Positions 1 through 7,803 of a stretch of 50,849 nucleotides of DNA are shown here, one piece after another. The notes under the pieces were generated by a model. That model was given only the letters and a program-made list of their open reading frames with translations, ran no database searches and was not told the DNA's origin. The translations under genes and the position numbers were made by a program. The stretch lies in the NCBI GenBank assembly GCA_900541125.1, contig UQIK01000018.1:1-50849 (forward strand), read 5' to 3'. Positions within the stretch are counted from its first letter, which is position 1. The number at the start of each line of letters is the position of its first letter. Source of the DNA: an uncultured Collinsella sp. GTDB lineage: Bacteria > Actinomycetota > Coriobacteriia > Coriobacteriales > Coriobacteriaceae.

Positions 1-60
1 ATTTATTCAGTCCAAGTTTCGGGGCGCAGTTCACTGTCCCCTTTGTGGTGGTTTTGGCGT

Positions 61-108
61 TTGCCCAGATAAAACCTGCCAGAATAAACCTGTCCCTTTT
101 TGGTAGGT
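61..108 (+). repeat. REP-like hairpin, conserved-loop family, copy 1
   Basis: The 8-bp stem ACCTGCCA (74-81) pairs with TGGTAGGT (101-108) through one G-U pair. The loop contains TAAACCTGTCCC. The same loop recurs at 1554-1616, 19765-19793, 31764-31798, 39710-39744 and 40918-40952. The upstream flank TTGCCCAGATAAA is also shared with the copy at 39710 when that copy is read on the opposite strand. A partial second copy (CCCTTTTTGGTTGGT) follows at 235-249. Confidence 0.75.
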
Positions 109-138
109 CACGAGCGAGGATTTTCGGACGCTTGCTCG

Positions 139-206
139 ACGAGAGTGGATAATCTCCCGCTTTTGGCGCGGACATAGGCCGAAAACGGGAGATTATCCAC
201 TCTCGT
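139..206. repeat. Long inverted repeat, GAGAGTGGATAATCTCCC family, copy 1
   Basis: The 21-bp arms 139-159 and 186-206 are perfectly complementary. Inside them TTTTGGC (161-167) pairs again with GCC-AAAA (178-185) with one bulged base, leaving a loop of about 10 nt. The 18-bp core of the arm is identical to the second copy at 46271-46334. The rest of 1-334, upstream of the DAHP synthase gene, holds the REP copies and no convincing gene. Confidence 0.85.
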
Positions 207-334
207 GGTAAGCAAGTCCTCGTGTCATCCGTTCCCTTTTTGGTTGGTCGTGCTTGCACTTTAGCGTGCGACAGCGGATAATGCCGAGCATTCGACAATT
301 CACACTTTGACTTATTTGATTGAGGAGGCCCCGC

Positions 335-1366
335 ATGGCCATGGATTTCAAACGCAGGCTGCCGATTCCCATGGAGATCCGCGAGGAAATGCCGCTTTCC
401 GCCGAGCTTACCGCCAAAAAGCAGGCATTCGACGCCGAGGTCGCCAAGGTCTTTACCGGCGAGGACGCGCGCAAGGTGCTCATCATCGGCCCGTGCTCTG
501 CCGACCGCGAGGACTCGGTGCTTGAGTACATGAACCGACTGGCCAAGGTCGCCGAGGAGGTCAAGGACAAGCTCATCATCATTCCGCGCGTCTACACCAA
601 CAAGCCGCGCACCAAGGGCACCGGCTACAAGGGTCTGCTGCACAACCCCGACCCCGAGGCGCCCGATGACCTGCTCGAAGGCGTTAAGGCCATCCGCCAC
701 ATGCACCTGCGCGTCATCGAGGAGACTGGCTTCTTTACCGCCGACGAGATGCTCTACCCCTCTAATTACCAGTACCTCGTCGACCTGCTGAGCTACGTTG
801 CCGTCGGCGCGCGCTCGGTCGAAAACCAGGAGCATCGCTTGGTGTCGAGCGGCATTTCGGTGCCCGTCGGCATGAAGAACCCCACCGCTGGTTCCACCAC
901 CGTCATGCTCAACTCCATCTACGCCGCCCAGGCACATCAGAGCTTCATCTTCCGTAACTGGGAGGTTGAGTGCGACGGAAACCCGCTCGCACACGCCGTC
1001 ATGCGCGGCTACATTGGTCTCGACGGTCGCACCTACCCCAATTACCACTACGAGCACCTGGAGCGCCTGGCCGAGCGTTATACCGAGCATGCCGGTTACG
1101 CCAACCCGGCGGCGGTCATCGACTGCAACCACGACAACTCGGGCAAGCGTCCGCTGGAGCAGTATCGCATTTGCAAGGAGGTGCTCGACAGCTGCCGCCG
1201 CAACGAGTCCATCTCCAAGCTGGTCAAGGGCTTTATGATCGAGTCCTACCTGGAGGACGGCAACCAGCCGGTCGACGGCGGCGTCTTTGGCAAGTCGATC
1301 ACCGACCCGTGCCTGGGCTGGGAAAAGACCGACTACCTCATCCACGAGATCGCGGAACGGATTTAG
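335..1366 (+). CDS. aroF: 3-deoxy-7-phosphoheptulonate (DAHP) synthase, class I
   Basis: This enzyme condenses phosphoenolpyruvate with erythrose 4-phosphate, the first step of the shikimate pathway in the cytoplasm. The 343-residue protein has the usual class I (AroF/G/H) length and motifs: GPCSADRED near residue 50, RVYTNKPRTKGTGYKG near 85, GARSVENQEHR near 160, and a C-terminal block SYLEDGNQPVDGG followed by CLGWEKTD. The start is the ATG at 335 because GAGGAGG lies 6 nt upstream; the upstream in-frame TTG at 320 would include the ribosome site itself. There is no co-directional neighbour, so it is probably monocistronic. Which aromatic amino acid inhibits it cannot be told from the sequence, so the gene symbol is by family only. 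Confidence 0.93.
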   Translation: MAMDFKRRLPIPMEIREEMPLSAELTAKKQAFDAEVAKVFTGEDARKVLIIGPCSADREDSVLEYMNRLAKVAEEVKDKLIIIPRVYTNKPRTKGTGYKGLLHNPDPEAPDDLLEGVKAIRHMHLRVIEETGFFTADEMLYPSNYQYLVDLLSYVAVGARSVENQEHRLVSSGISVPVGMKNPTAGSTTVMLNSIYAAQAHQSFIFRNWEVECDGNPLAHAVMRGYIGLDGRTYPNYHYEHLERLAERYTEHAGYANPAAVIDCNHDNSGKRPLEQYRICKEVLDSCRRNESISKLVKGFMIESYLEDGNQPVDGGVFGKSITDPCLGWEKTDYLIHEIAERI

Positions 1367-1442
1367 TTACGCGGTTTTACCAAACGCCGTAACCGGCCGA
1401 CGCTGCGCGGGCCGCATTAGGACAATCTGACGTTCGACTTCA

Positions 1443-1469
1443 AGGGCGCGACCAAAAGGTCAGCGCCCT
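1443..1469 (+). terminator. Hairpin after the DAHP synthase gene
   Basis: AGGGCGC-GACC pairs with GGTC-a-GCGCCCT across an AAAA loop. It lies 77 nt after the stop codon. No clear T-tract follows, so it may be a weak terminator or a 3'-end stabiliser. Confidence 0.45.
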
Positions 1470-1553
1470 ATCGCTTCACGTCGCCTTGCCTCAAATGCGA
1501 CCCGCTCGCTGTCGTTTCCAAGACGTCGACGTTGCCGGGGTTGCCAAGGGGTT

Positions 1554-1616
1554 GGTGCAAGGGGGACAGGTTACTTTGCACCAGGTTGGTGCAGATTAAC
1601 CTGTCCCCCTTGCACC
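1554..1616. repeat. Paired REP-like hairpins with the conserved loop and a different stem
   Basis: Two hairpins lie head to head. GGTGCAA...TTGCACC (1554-1582) encloses GGGGGACAGGTTA. GGTGCA...TGCACC (1588-1616) encloses TTAACCTGTCCCCC. The loop sequence is that of the family at 61-108 but the stem is entirely different. The two halves together form one larger palindrome. Confidence 0.75.
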
Positions 1617-1674
1617 AGGATGTGGTTTGCTTGCCGGCATCGGTAGGTCTTCGGCGCTTTCCAAGCCCAGTGGG

Positions 1675-1892
1675 AAAAAATGCCAAATATGAGTACTGTT
1701 GCTATTGTAGTGCCATATTACTTTCGCAAAACAATGGACATAACAGCAAATATGTTCATTAACGTCGACGCATATTAGCCCGCTATAGAGCTGTTTGACT
1801 AATTGAGAGGCGCATGCAAGCTGCGAGGGCGGCATTTGGGGCAGTTTTGGCTGTTACTAAAAATGTAACAGTACTCATATTTGACCTTTTTT
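1675..1892. repeat. 26-bp inverted repeats bounding an AT-rich block
   Basis: The arm at 1675-1700 (core CAAATATGAGTACTGTT) is inverted at 1867-1892 (core AACAGTACTCATATTTG) with 23 of 26 positions matching and an A or T run at the outer edges. The enclosed segment of about 165 bp is far more AT-rich than its surroundings and has no credible gene. Just inside the right arm is CTGTTAC-7 nt-GTAACAG (1851-1871). It could be a small non-autonomous mobile element or a regulatory region. The remainder of 1470-2024 shows only the repeats and terminator listed separately. Confidence 0.6.
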
Positions 1893-1956
1893 GGCCACAG
1901 GGTCCGGAAGGGGCTGTCAATCGGGCCCCAAGAGAGCTAATTCGAGTGCCGTGGAC

Positions 1957-1992
1957 GAAAAAACGGGGGCGCAGGTTGTCCTGCGCCCCCGT
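1957..1992 (-). terminator. Rho-independent terminator of the marR-ABC operon
   Basis: The 13-bp perfect GC-rich stem (1963-1975 with 1980-1992) has a 4-nt loop. Read on the minus strand it is followed by six Ts (1958-1963 on the plus strand are As). It lies about 33 nt beyond the stop codon of the last ABC gene. Confidence 0.88.
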
Positions 1993-2024
1993 TCTCGGGC
2001 GTTATTCGTTCCTTGCGACAGAAT

Positions 2025-3881
2025 TTACGCCGCCTCGTCGAATTGCGAGTTGTACAGGTCGGCGTAGAAGCCGCCCTGGGCGAGCAACTCGTCGTGTGTA
2101 CCCTTCTCGACGATGTCGCCGTCGCGAATTACCAAGATCACGTCGGCGTTGCGGATCGTGGACAGGCGGTGCGCGATGACAAAGCTCGTGCGGCCTTGCA
2201 TTAGCGCATCCATGGCACGCTGAATAAGCTCCTCGGTACGAGTGTCAACGTTGGAGGTCGCCTCGTCCAGAATCAGCGCCGGACGGTCGGCCAAAATGGC
2301 GCGGGCGATGGTCACGAGCTGGCGCTGACCCTGCGAGAGGTTGGTACCCTCCTCGTTGATCATAAAGTCGTAGCCGCCGGCGAGCGTATGGATAAAGTGG
2401 TCGCAGCGCGCAGCACGAGCGGCGGCCTCGACCTCGGCATCGCTCGCATCGGGGCGTCCGTAGCGGATGTTCTCGCGGATGGTGCCGTTAAACAGCCAGG
2501 TATCCTGCAGTACCATGGCAAACTCGCCGCGCAGTGCCGCGCGGTCCCAGTCGCGCACGTCGACACCCTCGACGCGCAGCGAACCGCCGTCCACGTCGTA
2601 GAAGCGCTGCAGCAGCTTGATGAGCGTGGTCTTGCCGGCGCCGGTGGGACCGACGATGGCGATGGTCTGGCCGGGCTGTGCCTCGCAGCTAAAGTCGTGG
2701 ATGATGGTCTTGTCGGGCGTGTAGCCAAACTTGACATGGTCAAACTCCACGTGGCCGGGGCGCTTCTCGGGAATCTGCGCGTCGGCCTTCTGCTCTTCCT
2801 CGGGCGCGGCCAGGAACTCAAAGACGCGCTCGGTGGCGGCGGCCATCGACTGCATCGTGTTGCTCACGTTGCCCAGCTGCTGCACGGGTTGGGTAAAGTT
2901 GCGAACGTACTGGATAAAGCTCTGGATGTCGCCGGGCGTGGCATTGCCGGTCAGCGCGAGCTGCGCGCCCACCACGACGACGCCCACGTAGCCCATGTTG
3001 CCCACCAGGCTCATAAGCGGCATCATCAGGCCCGACAGGAACTGCGAGCGCCAGCCGCTAATAAAGAGACGGTCGTTTTGACGGTCGAACTCCTCGATCG
3101 AGGCCTCGGCGCGGTCGAACACCTGGATGACGTTCTGGCCGGCAAAGTCCTCCTCGATAATGCCGTTGACGGCGCCCAGAACCTGCTGCTGCTCGCGGAA
3201 GTACGGCTGCGAGAAGTGAATCATCACGGTCAGGATAATCGCAGCGGCCGGCAGCGTGAGCACGGTGACGCCGGTGAGCGGCAGGCTGATCGACAGCATC
3301 ATGACGAGCACGCCGATAATCTGCGTCACCGACGTGATGAGCTGGGTCACGCTCTGGTTGAGCGACTGGCCGAGCGTATCGACGTCGTTGGTGATGCGAC
3401 TGAGCGCGTCGCCCTTGCTGTGGCCGTTGAAGTAGCTCATCGGAACGACGGCGATCTTGGCGGCGATTTCCTTGCGCATGCGGTAGCAAATCTTTTGCGT
3501 GACGCCGGTCATGAGCCAGCCCTGGATGAGGCTGCAGGCAGAGCTCGCCAGATACAGACAGAGCAAAAAGCCGAGCGTCTTGGCGATCCAGGCAAAGTCG
3601 ACATCGCCGGTGCCGTTGACCTTGGCAACCAGGCCCTCGAACAGTTTGGTGGTAACCTGGCCGAGCACCTTGGGCCCCACAATGTTAAAGATGACCGAGC
3701 ACACGGCAAAGGCGACGGCGGCAAACACGGCAATCTTGTGCTGGCCGATATAGCCGAGCAGCTGCCTCATGGTGCCCTTAAAGTCCTTGGCCTTTTCGCC
3801 ACGGCGCATGCCACCCATGCGGCCCATGGGACCACGCTGGCGGGTGGGCTTGGGAATCTGAGTCTTGGTCTCGTCTGCCAT
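2025..3881 (-). CDS. ABC exporter half-transporter with canonical ATPase site
   Basis: This 618-residue protein is a fused membrane domain plus ATPase of the type IV (ABCB/MsbA-like) exporter fold. It has a basic Met/Gly/Arg-rich N-terminal tail, about six membrane segments over residues 40-330, and an ATPase domain from about 370. Walker A GPTGAGKTT is near residue 412, the signature LSQGQRQ near 515, and Walker B LILDEATSNVD near 536 with the catalytic Glu intact. Its start overlaps the stop of the upstream ABC gene by one base (TAATG), implying translational coupling. With that partner it should form a heterodimeric drug or lipid exporter. The substrate is unknown. Confidence 0.9.
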   Translation of the reverse strand: MADETKTQIPKPTRQRGPMGRMGGMRRGEKAKDFKGTMRQLLGYIGQHKIAVFAAVAFAVCSVIFNIVGPKVLGQVTTKLFEGLVAKVNGTGDVDFAWIAKTLGFLLCLYLASSACSLIQGWLMTGVTQKICYRMRKEIAAKIAVVPMSYFNGHSKGDALSRITNDVDTLGQSLNQSVTQLITSVTQIIGVLVMMLSISLPLTGVTVLTLPAAAIILTVMIHFSQPYFREQQQVLGAVNGIIEEDFAGQNVIQVFDRAEASIEEFDRQNDRLFISGWRSQFLSGLMMPLMSLVGNMGYVGVVVVGAQLALTGNATPGDIQSFIQYVRNFTQPVQQLGNVSNTMQSMAAATERVFEFLAAPEEEQKADAQIPEKRPGHVEFDHVKFGYTPDKTIIHDFSCEAQPGQTIAIVGPTGAGKTTLIKLLQRFYDVDGGSLRVEGVDVRDWDRAALRGEFAMVLQDTWLFNGTIRENIRYGRPDASDAEVEAAARAARCDHFIHTLAGGYDFMINEEGTNLSQGQRQLVTIARAILADRPALILDEATSNVDTRTEELIQRAMDALMQGRTSFVIAHRLSTIRNADVILVIRDGDIVEKGTHDELLAQGGFYADLYNSQFDEAA

Positions 3882-6247
3882 TAGCGCTCGCCTCCTTCCG
3901 TGACGGCTGCAATTTCTTCTTGGGTAAGCCCCAGCTCCTCGGCGGAAAGCTGCGACTGTGCGATCTCCAGGTACGCCGGGCAGCTGTGCAGCAGCTCCTC
4001 GTGCGTGCCGGTGCCCACCACATGGCCGTCGTCGAGCACGATGATCTGGTCGGCGTGCATGATGGTCGCGATGCGCTGGGCCACGACCACGAGTGCGGCG
4101 TCGGTAACGTTTTTGGCCAGCTCCTCGCGCAGGCGCGCGTCGGTCTTGTAGTCGAGGGCACTAAACGAGTCATCGAACACCACGACCTCGGGCTTTTTGG
4201 CCAATGCGCGGGCGATGGCCAGACGCTGGCGCTGACCACCCGAAACATTGGAGCCGCCCTGGCTGATGGGGGAGTCGTACCCGTCCTCACGCTCGGCGAT
4301 AAAGTCCTCGGCCTGTGCGATGCGCGCGGCCTGGCGCATGTCATCATCGCTCACCATGTCGCCGGCAAACTTGAGGTTGCTCTCGACGGTGCCCGAGAAC
4401 AGACGCCCCTGCTGCGGGATGTAACCAATGCGGCGGCGCAGCTCGGAAAGGGTCATGTCGCGCACGTCGATGCCGTCGAGCGAAATGCTGCCGCCCGTGA
4501 CGTCGTACAGGCGCGGAATCAGCTGTACGAGCGTGGACTTGCCCGAGCCCGTGGAGCCAATGATGCCGAGCATCTGACCGGCATGCGTGGTGAAGTTCAC
4601 GCCACTGATGACATCGGCGCGGGCATCGGGATACTGGAAGCTCACGTCGCGGAAGGTGAGCTCACCGCGCGGCGCGCTGGCCGCGGGCAGTTTGGGCGAG
4701 ACAGGGTCGTTGATGCTGGTGGGGCAAGTGATGACCTCTTCCACGCGCTCGGCTGCGACCTCGGCACGGGGCAGGATGACCGAAACCATGGTGAGGATCA
4801 TAAACGCCATGACGATCTGCATGGTGTAGGAGATAAACGCCATCATGTTGCCGACCTGCATCACGCCGTCGGACACGCCCTGCGCGCCAAACCAGACGAT
4901 AAGCACGGTGATGCAGTTCATGACGAGCATCATGAGCGGCATCATAAAGCTCATGGCTCGGTTGGTGTAGAGCTGCGTGGTCATCAGGTCGAGCGACGCC
5001 TTGTCAAAACGTTCGAGCTCATGTTCCTCGCGGTTGAACGAGCGGATGGGCATAAGGCCGTCGAGCAGCTCGCGGGCGGTAAGGTTCACGCGGTCAACAA
5101 AGCTTTGCATCTTTTTGAACTTGGGCATGGTGAGGCCCATAAGCACGCCGACGACGGCCGAGACCGCGATGATGGCAACGGCGATGGTCCACTCCAGGCC
5201 GGTATGGTTGGCCAGGACGCGCATGACGGCGACGATGCCCATGACGGGGGCCATCAGACACATGCGGATAAACAGAGTTGCGGCCATCTGGATCTGCTGA
5301 ATGTCGTTGGTGCAGCGGGTGATGAGCGAGGCCTGGCTAAACTTGCCCACCTCGGCCGGCGAGAAGTGCATAACCTTGTTGAAGGTCTCGCGGCGCAGGT
5401 CGCGGGCGATGGAGCAGGCGGTGCGCGAAGCCACGGCACCGGTCAGGATGGTGGCGACGAGCGACACGAGGCACAGTCCAAACATCGTGGTCGCCATGCG
5501 GCTCAGGTAGGCGTTCTGCACGTCGGCGGGGTCGATGCCCTGCGCCTTGTACTCGTCCTGTACATAGCTCACGGCGCGCTGGGTGACGATGGAGCCCGAC
5601 ATGGAGCCCATTTTGTCCGCCATTTGGTTGGCGCCCTCGACGAGCTTGCTTTGGTCTACCAGACCGCCCTCGACACCCAGGCGCAGGCTCTTCATAGTGA
5701 TCTTACCGCCGTCGGCATCAATCTGCTTTTGCATGTTCTGCGCCGCCGCGGCCTTCTGCTGCATCTCGGCGAGCTGCTCGGGCGTCATCGCTGCCATTTG
5801 CTCGGGGGTGGGCATGGCCTGGGCAGCGTTGTTGTCTTTCTCGCTGGACGAGCCCATCATGTCGCCCATAGAGCCGGCGTCAATGCCCTGGTTGAGCGAA
5901 AGAACGACAGTCTCGGGCAGGCTCATAATGTCGGCAATCTTGCCTCCATCGGCACGCTCTTCCTCGGTGCCCTTGTACGTTCGAATGCCGTTTTTGTCAG
6001 CCTTGCTAAACACGGCCTCCACAGCCTTGGCGTCCTTGGCGCTCATAAAGAGTTCGAGGTCGTCGAGCGATTCGGCGCGGATGGTGTCGGGCACGGGCGA
6101 GGCGATGCCGCCTTGCTGCACACCCACGTCGACGATATCACTCATGTAGGTAGGCAGTGCCAGATCGGCGTTGCAGCTGATTACGATAAGTACGATAGCT
6201 GCGAACAGTGCCAGGATATGTTTTTTAAAGAGCTTGAGAATCCTCAC
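3881..6247 (-). CDS. ABC exporter half-transporter with degenerate ATPase site and large extracytoplasmic insert
   Basis: This is the partner half of the heterodimeric exporter, 788 residues and so about 200 longer than usual. After the first membrane segment (about residues 10-35) comes an insertion of roughly 200 residues, Met/Gln/Ala-rich around 150-185, before the remaining membrane helices. The ATPase domain has Walker A GSTGSGKST near 563 and signature VSGGQRQR near 668, but Walker B reads VVVFDDSFSALD, with Asp where the catalytic Glu is expected. That pattern is known from the degenerate half of TM287/288-type heterodimers. The start is a GTG that overlaps the marR stop by 4 nt (GTGA). 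An orphan pump is less likely because both halves are adjacent. Confidence 0.88.
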   Translation of the reverse strand: MRILKLFKKHILALFAAIVLIVISCNADLALPTYMSDIVDVGVQQGGIASPVPDTIRAESLDDLELFMSAKDAKAVEAVFSKADKNGIRTYKGTEEERADGGKIADIMSLPETVVLSLNQGIDAGSMGDMMGSSSEKDNNAAQAMPTPEQMAAMTPEQLAEMQQKAAAAQNMQKQIDADGGKITMKSLRLGVEGGLVDQSKLVEGANQMADKMGSMSGSIVTQRAVSYVQDEYKAQGIDPADVQNAYLSRMATTMFGLCLVSLVATILTGAVASRTACSIARDLRRETFNKVMHFSPAEVGKFSQASLITRCTNDIQQIQMAATLFIRMCLMAPVMGIVAVMRVLANHTGLEWTIAVAIIAVSAVVGVLMGLTMPKFKKMQSFVDRVNLTARELLDGLMPIRSFNREEHELERFDKASLDLMTTQLYTNRAMSFMMPLMMLVMNCITVLIVWFGAQGVSDGVMQVGNMMAFISYTMQIVMAFMILTMVSVILPRAEVAAERVEEVITCPTSINDPVSPKLPAASAPRGELTFRDVSFQYPDARADVISGVNFTTHAGQMLGIIGSTGSGKSTLVQLIPRLYDVTGGSISLDGIDVRDMTLSELRRRIGYIPQQGRLFSGTVESNLKFAGDMVSDDDMRQAARIAQAEDFIAEREDGYDSPISQGGSNVSGGQRQRLAIARALAKKPEVVVFDDSFSALDYKTDARLREELAKNVTDAALVVVAQRIATIMHADQIIVLDDGHVVGTGTHEELLHSCPAYLEIAQSQLSAEELGLTQEEIAAVTEGGER

Positions 6248-6693
6248 TCGGCATCTCTCCTTTCTTGATTGCGGTCGATAATTTCGTTGGCACGTCTAAG
6301 AAGGCGCACCATCTCTTGGGTATCTGTTTCGCCAAGCTGCTCGAGGAAGGCCGCGGTGCGGTCCTCGAATTCCCGACGTTTGATTTCGATAACCTGGAAT
6401 CCTTTGTCGGTCACCGTGACGTGTACGCGACGACGGTCGGTCTTTGAGTGCTCGCGCTCGACCCAGCCCTTGGCCTCGAGGGCGCGCAGGATATTGGCGA
6501 TGCGGGCGCTCGAGACCCAGGCGCGATCAGCGAGTTCGCTCGGCGTGAGCGAGCCGCCGGCGCGCATGAGGGCGCGCATGACGGCCATCTCGCCACCCAG
6601 AGCCTGGTCGGCAAAGCGCGAAACGCGCTGGTGCATGCTGACAAACTCGGTAAAGAGCTGACGCCCAAGCTCATGGAAATCGGTATCTTCCAC
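6244..6693 (-). CDS. MarR-family transcriptional regulator
   Basis: This 149-residue winged-helix regulator is the first gene of the three-gene operon with the two exporter halves. The helix-turn-helix is around residues 50-80 (SLTPSELADRAWVSSARIAN), followed by the wing with EREHSKTDRRRVHVTVTDKG, a typical MarR signature. The start is GTG at 6693, with AGGGG 6 nt upstream. A 15-bp perfect inverted repeat overlaps this start (see 6685-6733). MarR proteins next to drug exporters commonly repress them and release on ligand binding; that role here is inferred from position. Confidence 0.9.
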   Translation of the reverse strand: MEDTDFHELGRQLFTEFVSMHQRVSRFADQALGGEMAVMRALMRAGGSLTPSELADRAWVSSARIANILRALEAKGWVEREHSKTDRRRVHVTVTDKGFQVIEIKRREFEDRTAAFLEQLGETDTQEMVRLLRRANEIIDRNQERRDAE

Positions 6694-6733
6694 CGAAAAC
6701 CCCTAACACTAGAAACTATTTTCGGTGGAAGAT
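6685..6733 (-). promoter_or_regulatory. Inverted repeat over the marR start codon
   Basis: ATCTTCCACCGAAAA (6685-6699) and TTTTCGGTGGAAGAT (6719-6733) are perfect complements separated by 19 nt. On the minus strand the GTG start codon and the first codons lie in one arm, and the ribosome site AGGGG lies in the loop. It could be a MarR operator or an mRNA hairpin that hides the start codon. Confidence 0.6.
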
Positions 6734-6945
6734 GATACCCCCATACGCGGGCCTCATACAGTAGGCAATATTAAGAGCTCATTAAGACTTAAAATCATTC
6801 AATTGCTAAAGCGTTTCAAAGAACTATCATGCCCGCGGTTAGGCGAGGGGTTGTCACCACCATGACGACTGGGACTCATATAATCGCCACGTGCGATGCT
6901 CCAACTTCCCGCAAGGAGACACCTTACATAAAGGGGGATGGAGTC

Positions 6946-7695
6946 ATGGCATTTGACTTCACGGGCAAGACCGCGATTGTCACGGGCGGCACTCAGGGCA
7001 TTGGCCTCGAGATCGCCAAGGGCATCGTCGCGGGCGGCGGACATGTCGCGCTCATCGCAAGGAACGCTGCTAAGGGCGAGGCCGCAGTGGCCGAGCTTGG
7101 CGAGGGCAACAAGTTCTATCAGCTCGATGTCGCCGATGCGCCCAAGGCGCGCGAGACCGTCGAGCAGATTTTTACGGACCTGCCGCAAACCAACATCTTG
7201 ATTAACTGCGCTGGCGTCATCAGCACCAAGAAGTTCGACGAGATCGATGACACCGAGTGGCGCCGCACTATCGACATCAACCTCAACGGTACCTTTACCA
7301 TGATGAACGCCGTCTACCCGCACTTTAAGGCGGCCCATGCCGGCACTATCGTCAACGTGAGTTCCGTTGCGGGCAAGATCGGTGGCGGCCTGCTCGGCAC
7401 CGCGGCTTACGCGAGCTCCAAAGCAGGCGTTAACGGTCTGACCAAGGCAGTCGCCAAGGAAGGCGGCAAGTTTGGCGTTCGCTGCAACGCCGTGTGCCCG
7501 TCGCTCACGTTGACCGATATGACCTCGATTCTCTCTGACGAGAACTCTCAGCGCATCATCAACGGTATTCCTCTGGGCCGCGCCGCCCAGGCCAGCGAGC
7601 CTGCGCAGATGGTGCTGTTCTTCGCTTCCGACCTCGCCAGCTTCGTGAACGGCGAGATTGGTGACTGCGACGGCGGCATCGTCCTGGACGGGTAA
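6946..7695 (+). CDS. Short-chain dehydrogenase/reductase, gluconate-5-dehydrogenase/KduD-like
   Basis: This 249-residue classical SDR is an NAD(P)-dependent oxidoreductase. It shows the Rossmann motif TGGTQGIG (residues 13-20), the NCAGV motif near 88, catalytic Ser139/140 in NVSSVAG, and Tyr155/Lys159 in YASSK. The C-terminal block NGEIGDCDGGIVLDG is typical of the family. The ATG at 6946 is preceded by a GGGGGA/GGAG region. The gene is followed after 108 nt by a KdgT-type permease, which suggests action on a keto-sugar acid such as 2-keto-3-deoxygluconate or 5-ketogluconate. The substrate is inferred from that neighbour; SDR sequence alone does not fix it. Confidence 0.85.
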   Translation: MAFDFTGKTAIVTGGTQGIGLEIAKGIVAGGGHVALIARNAAKGEAAVAELGEGNKFYQLDVADAPKARETVEQIFTDLPQTNILINCAGVISTKKFDEIDDTEWRRTIDINLNGTFTMMNAVYPHFKAAHAGTIVNVSSVAGKIGGGLLGTAAYASSKAGVNGLTKAVAKEGGKFGVRCNAVCPSLTLTDMTSILSDENSQRIINGIPLGRAAQASEPAQMVLFFASDLASFVNGEIGDCDGGIVLDG

Positions 7696-7803
7696 TACCC
7701 CGCGGTGATCGTTTGGCGGCGACCCTGGCGACTCGGGGTTGTCGCCTTCTTTCTGACATAGGCGCGTGCGGCTACGATTCGCATGCATCCAAAGGAGATA
7801 TAT

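Noticed and set aside
2388..3884. Plus-strand frame of 498 codons opposite the second ABC half
   Set aside because: Same composition bias and no motif; the minus strand encodes a complete ABC exporter half.
3920..6268. Plus-strand open reading frame of 782 codons opposite the degenerate ABC half
   Set aside because: It is antisense to a gene with intact ABC motifs, is rich in His/Gly/Ala/Asp as expected of a GC-rich shadow frame, and has no family motif.
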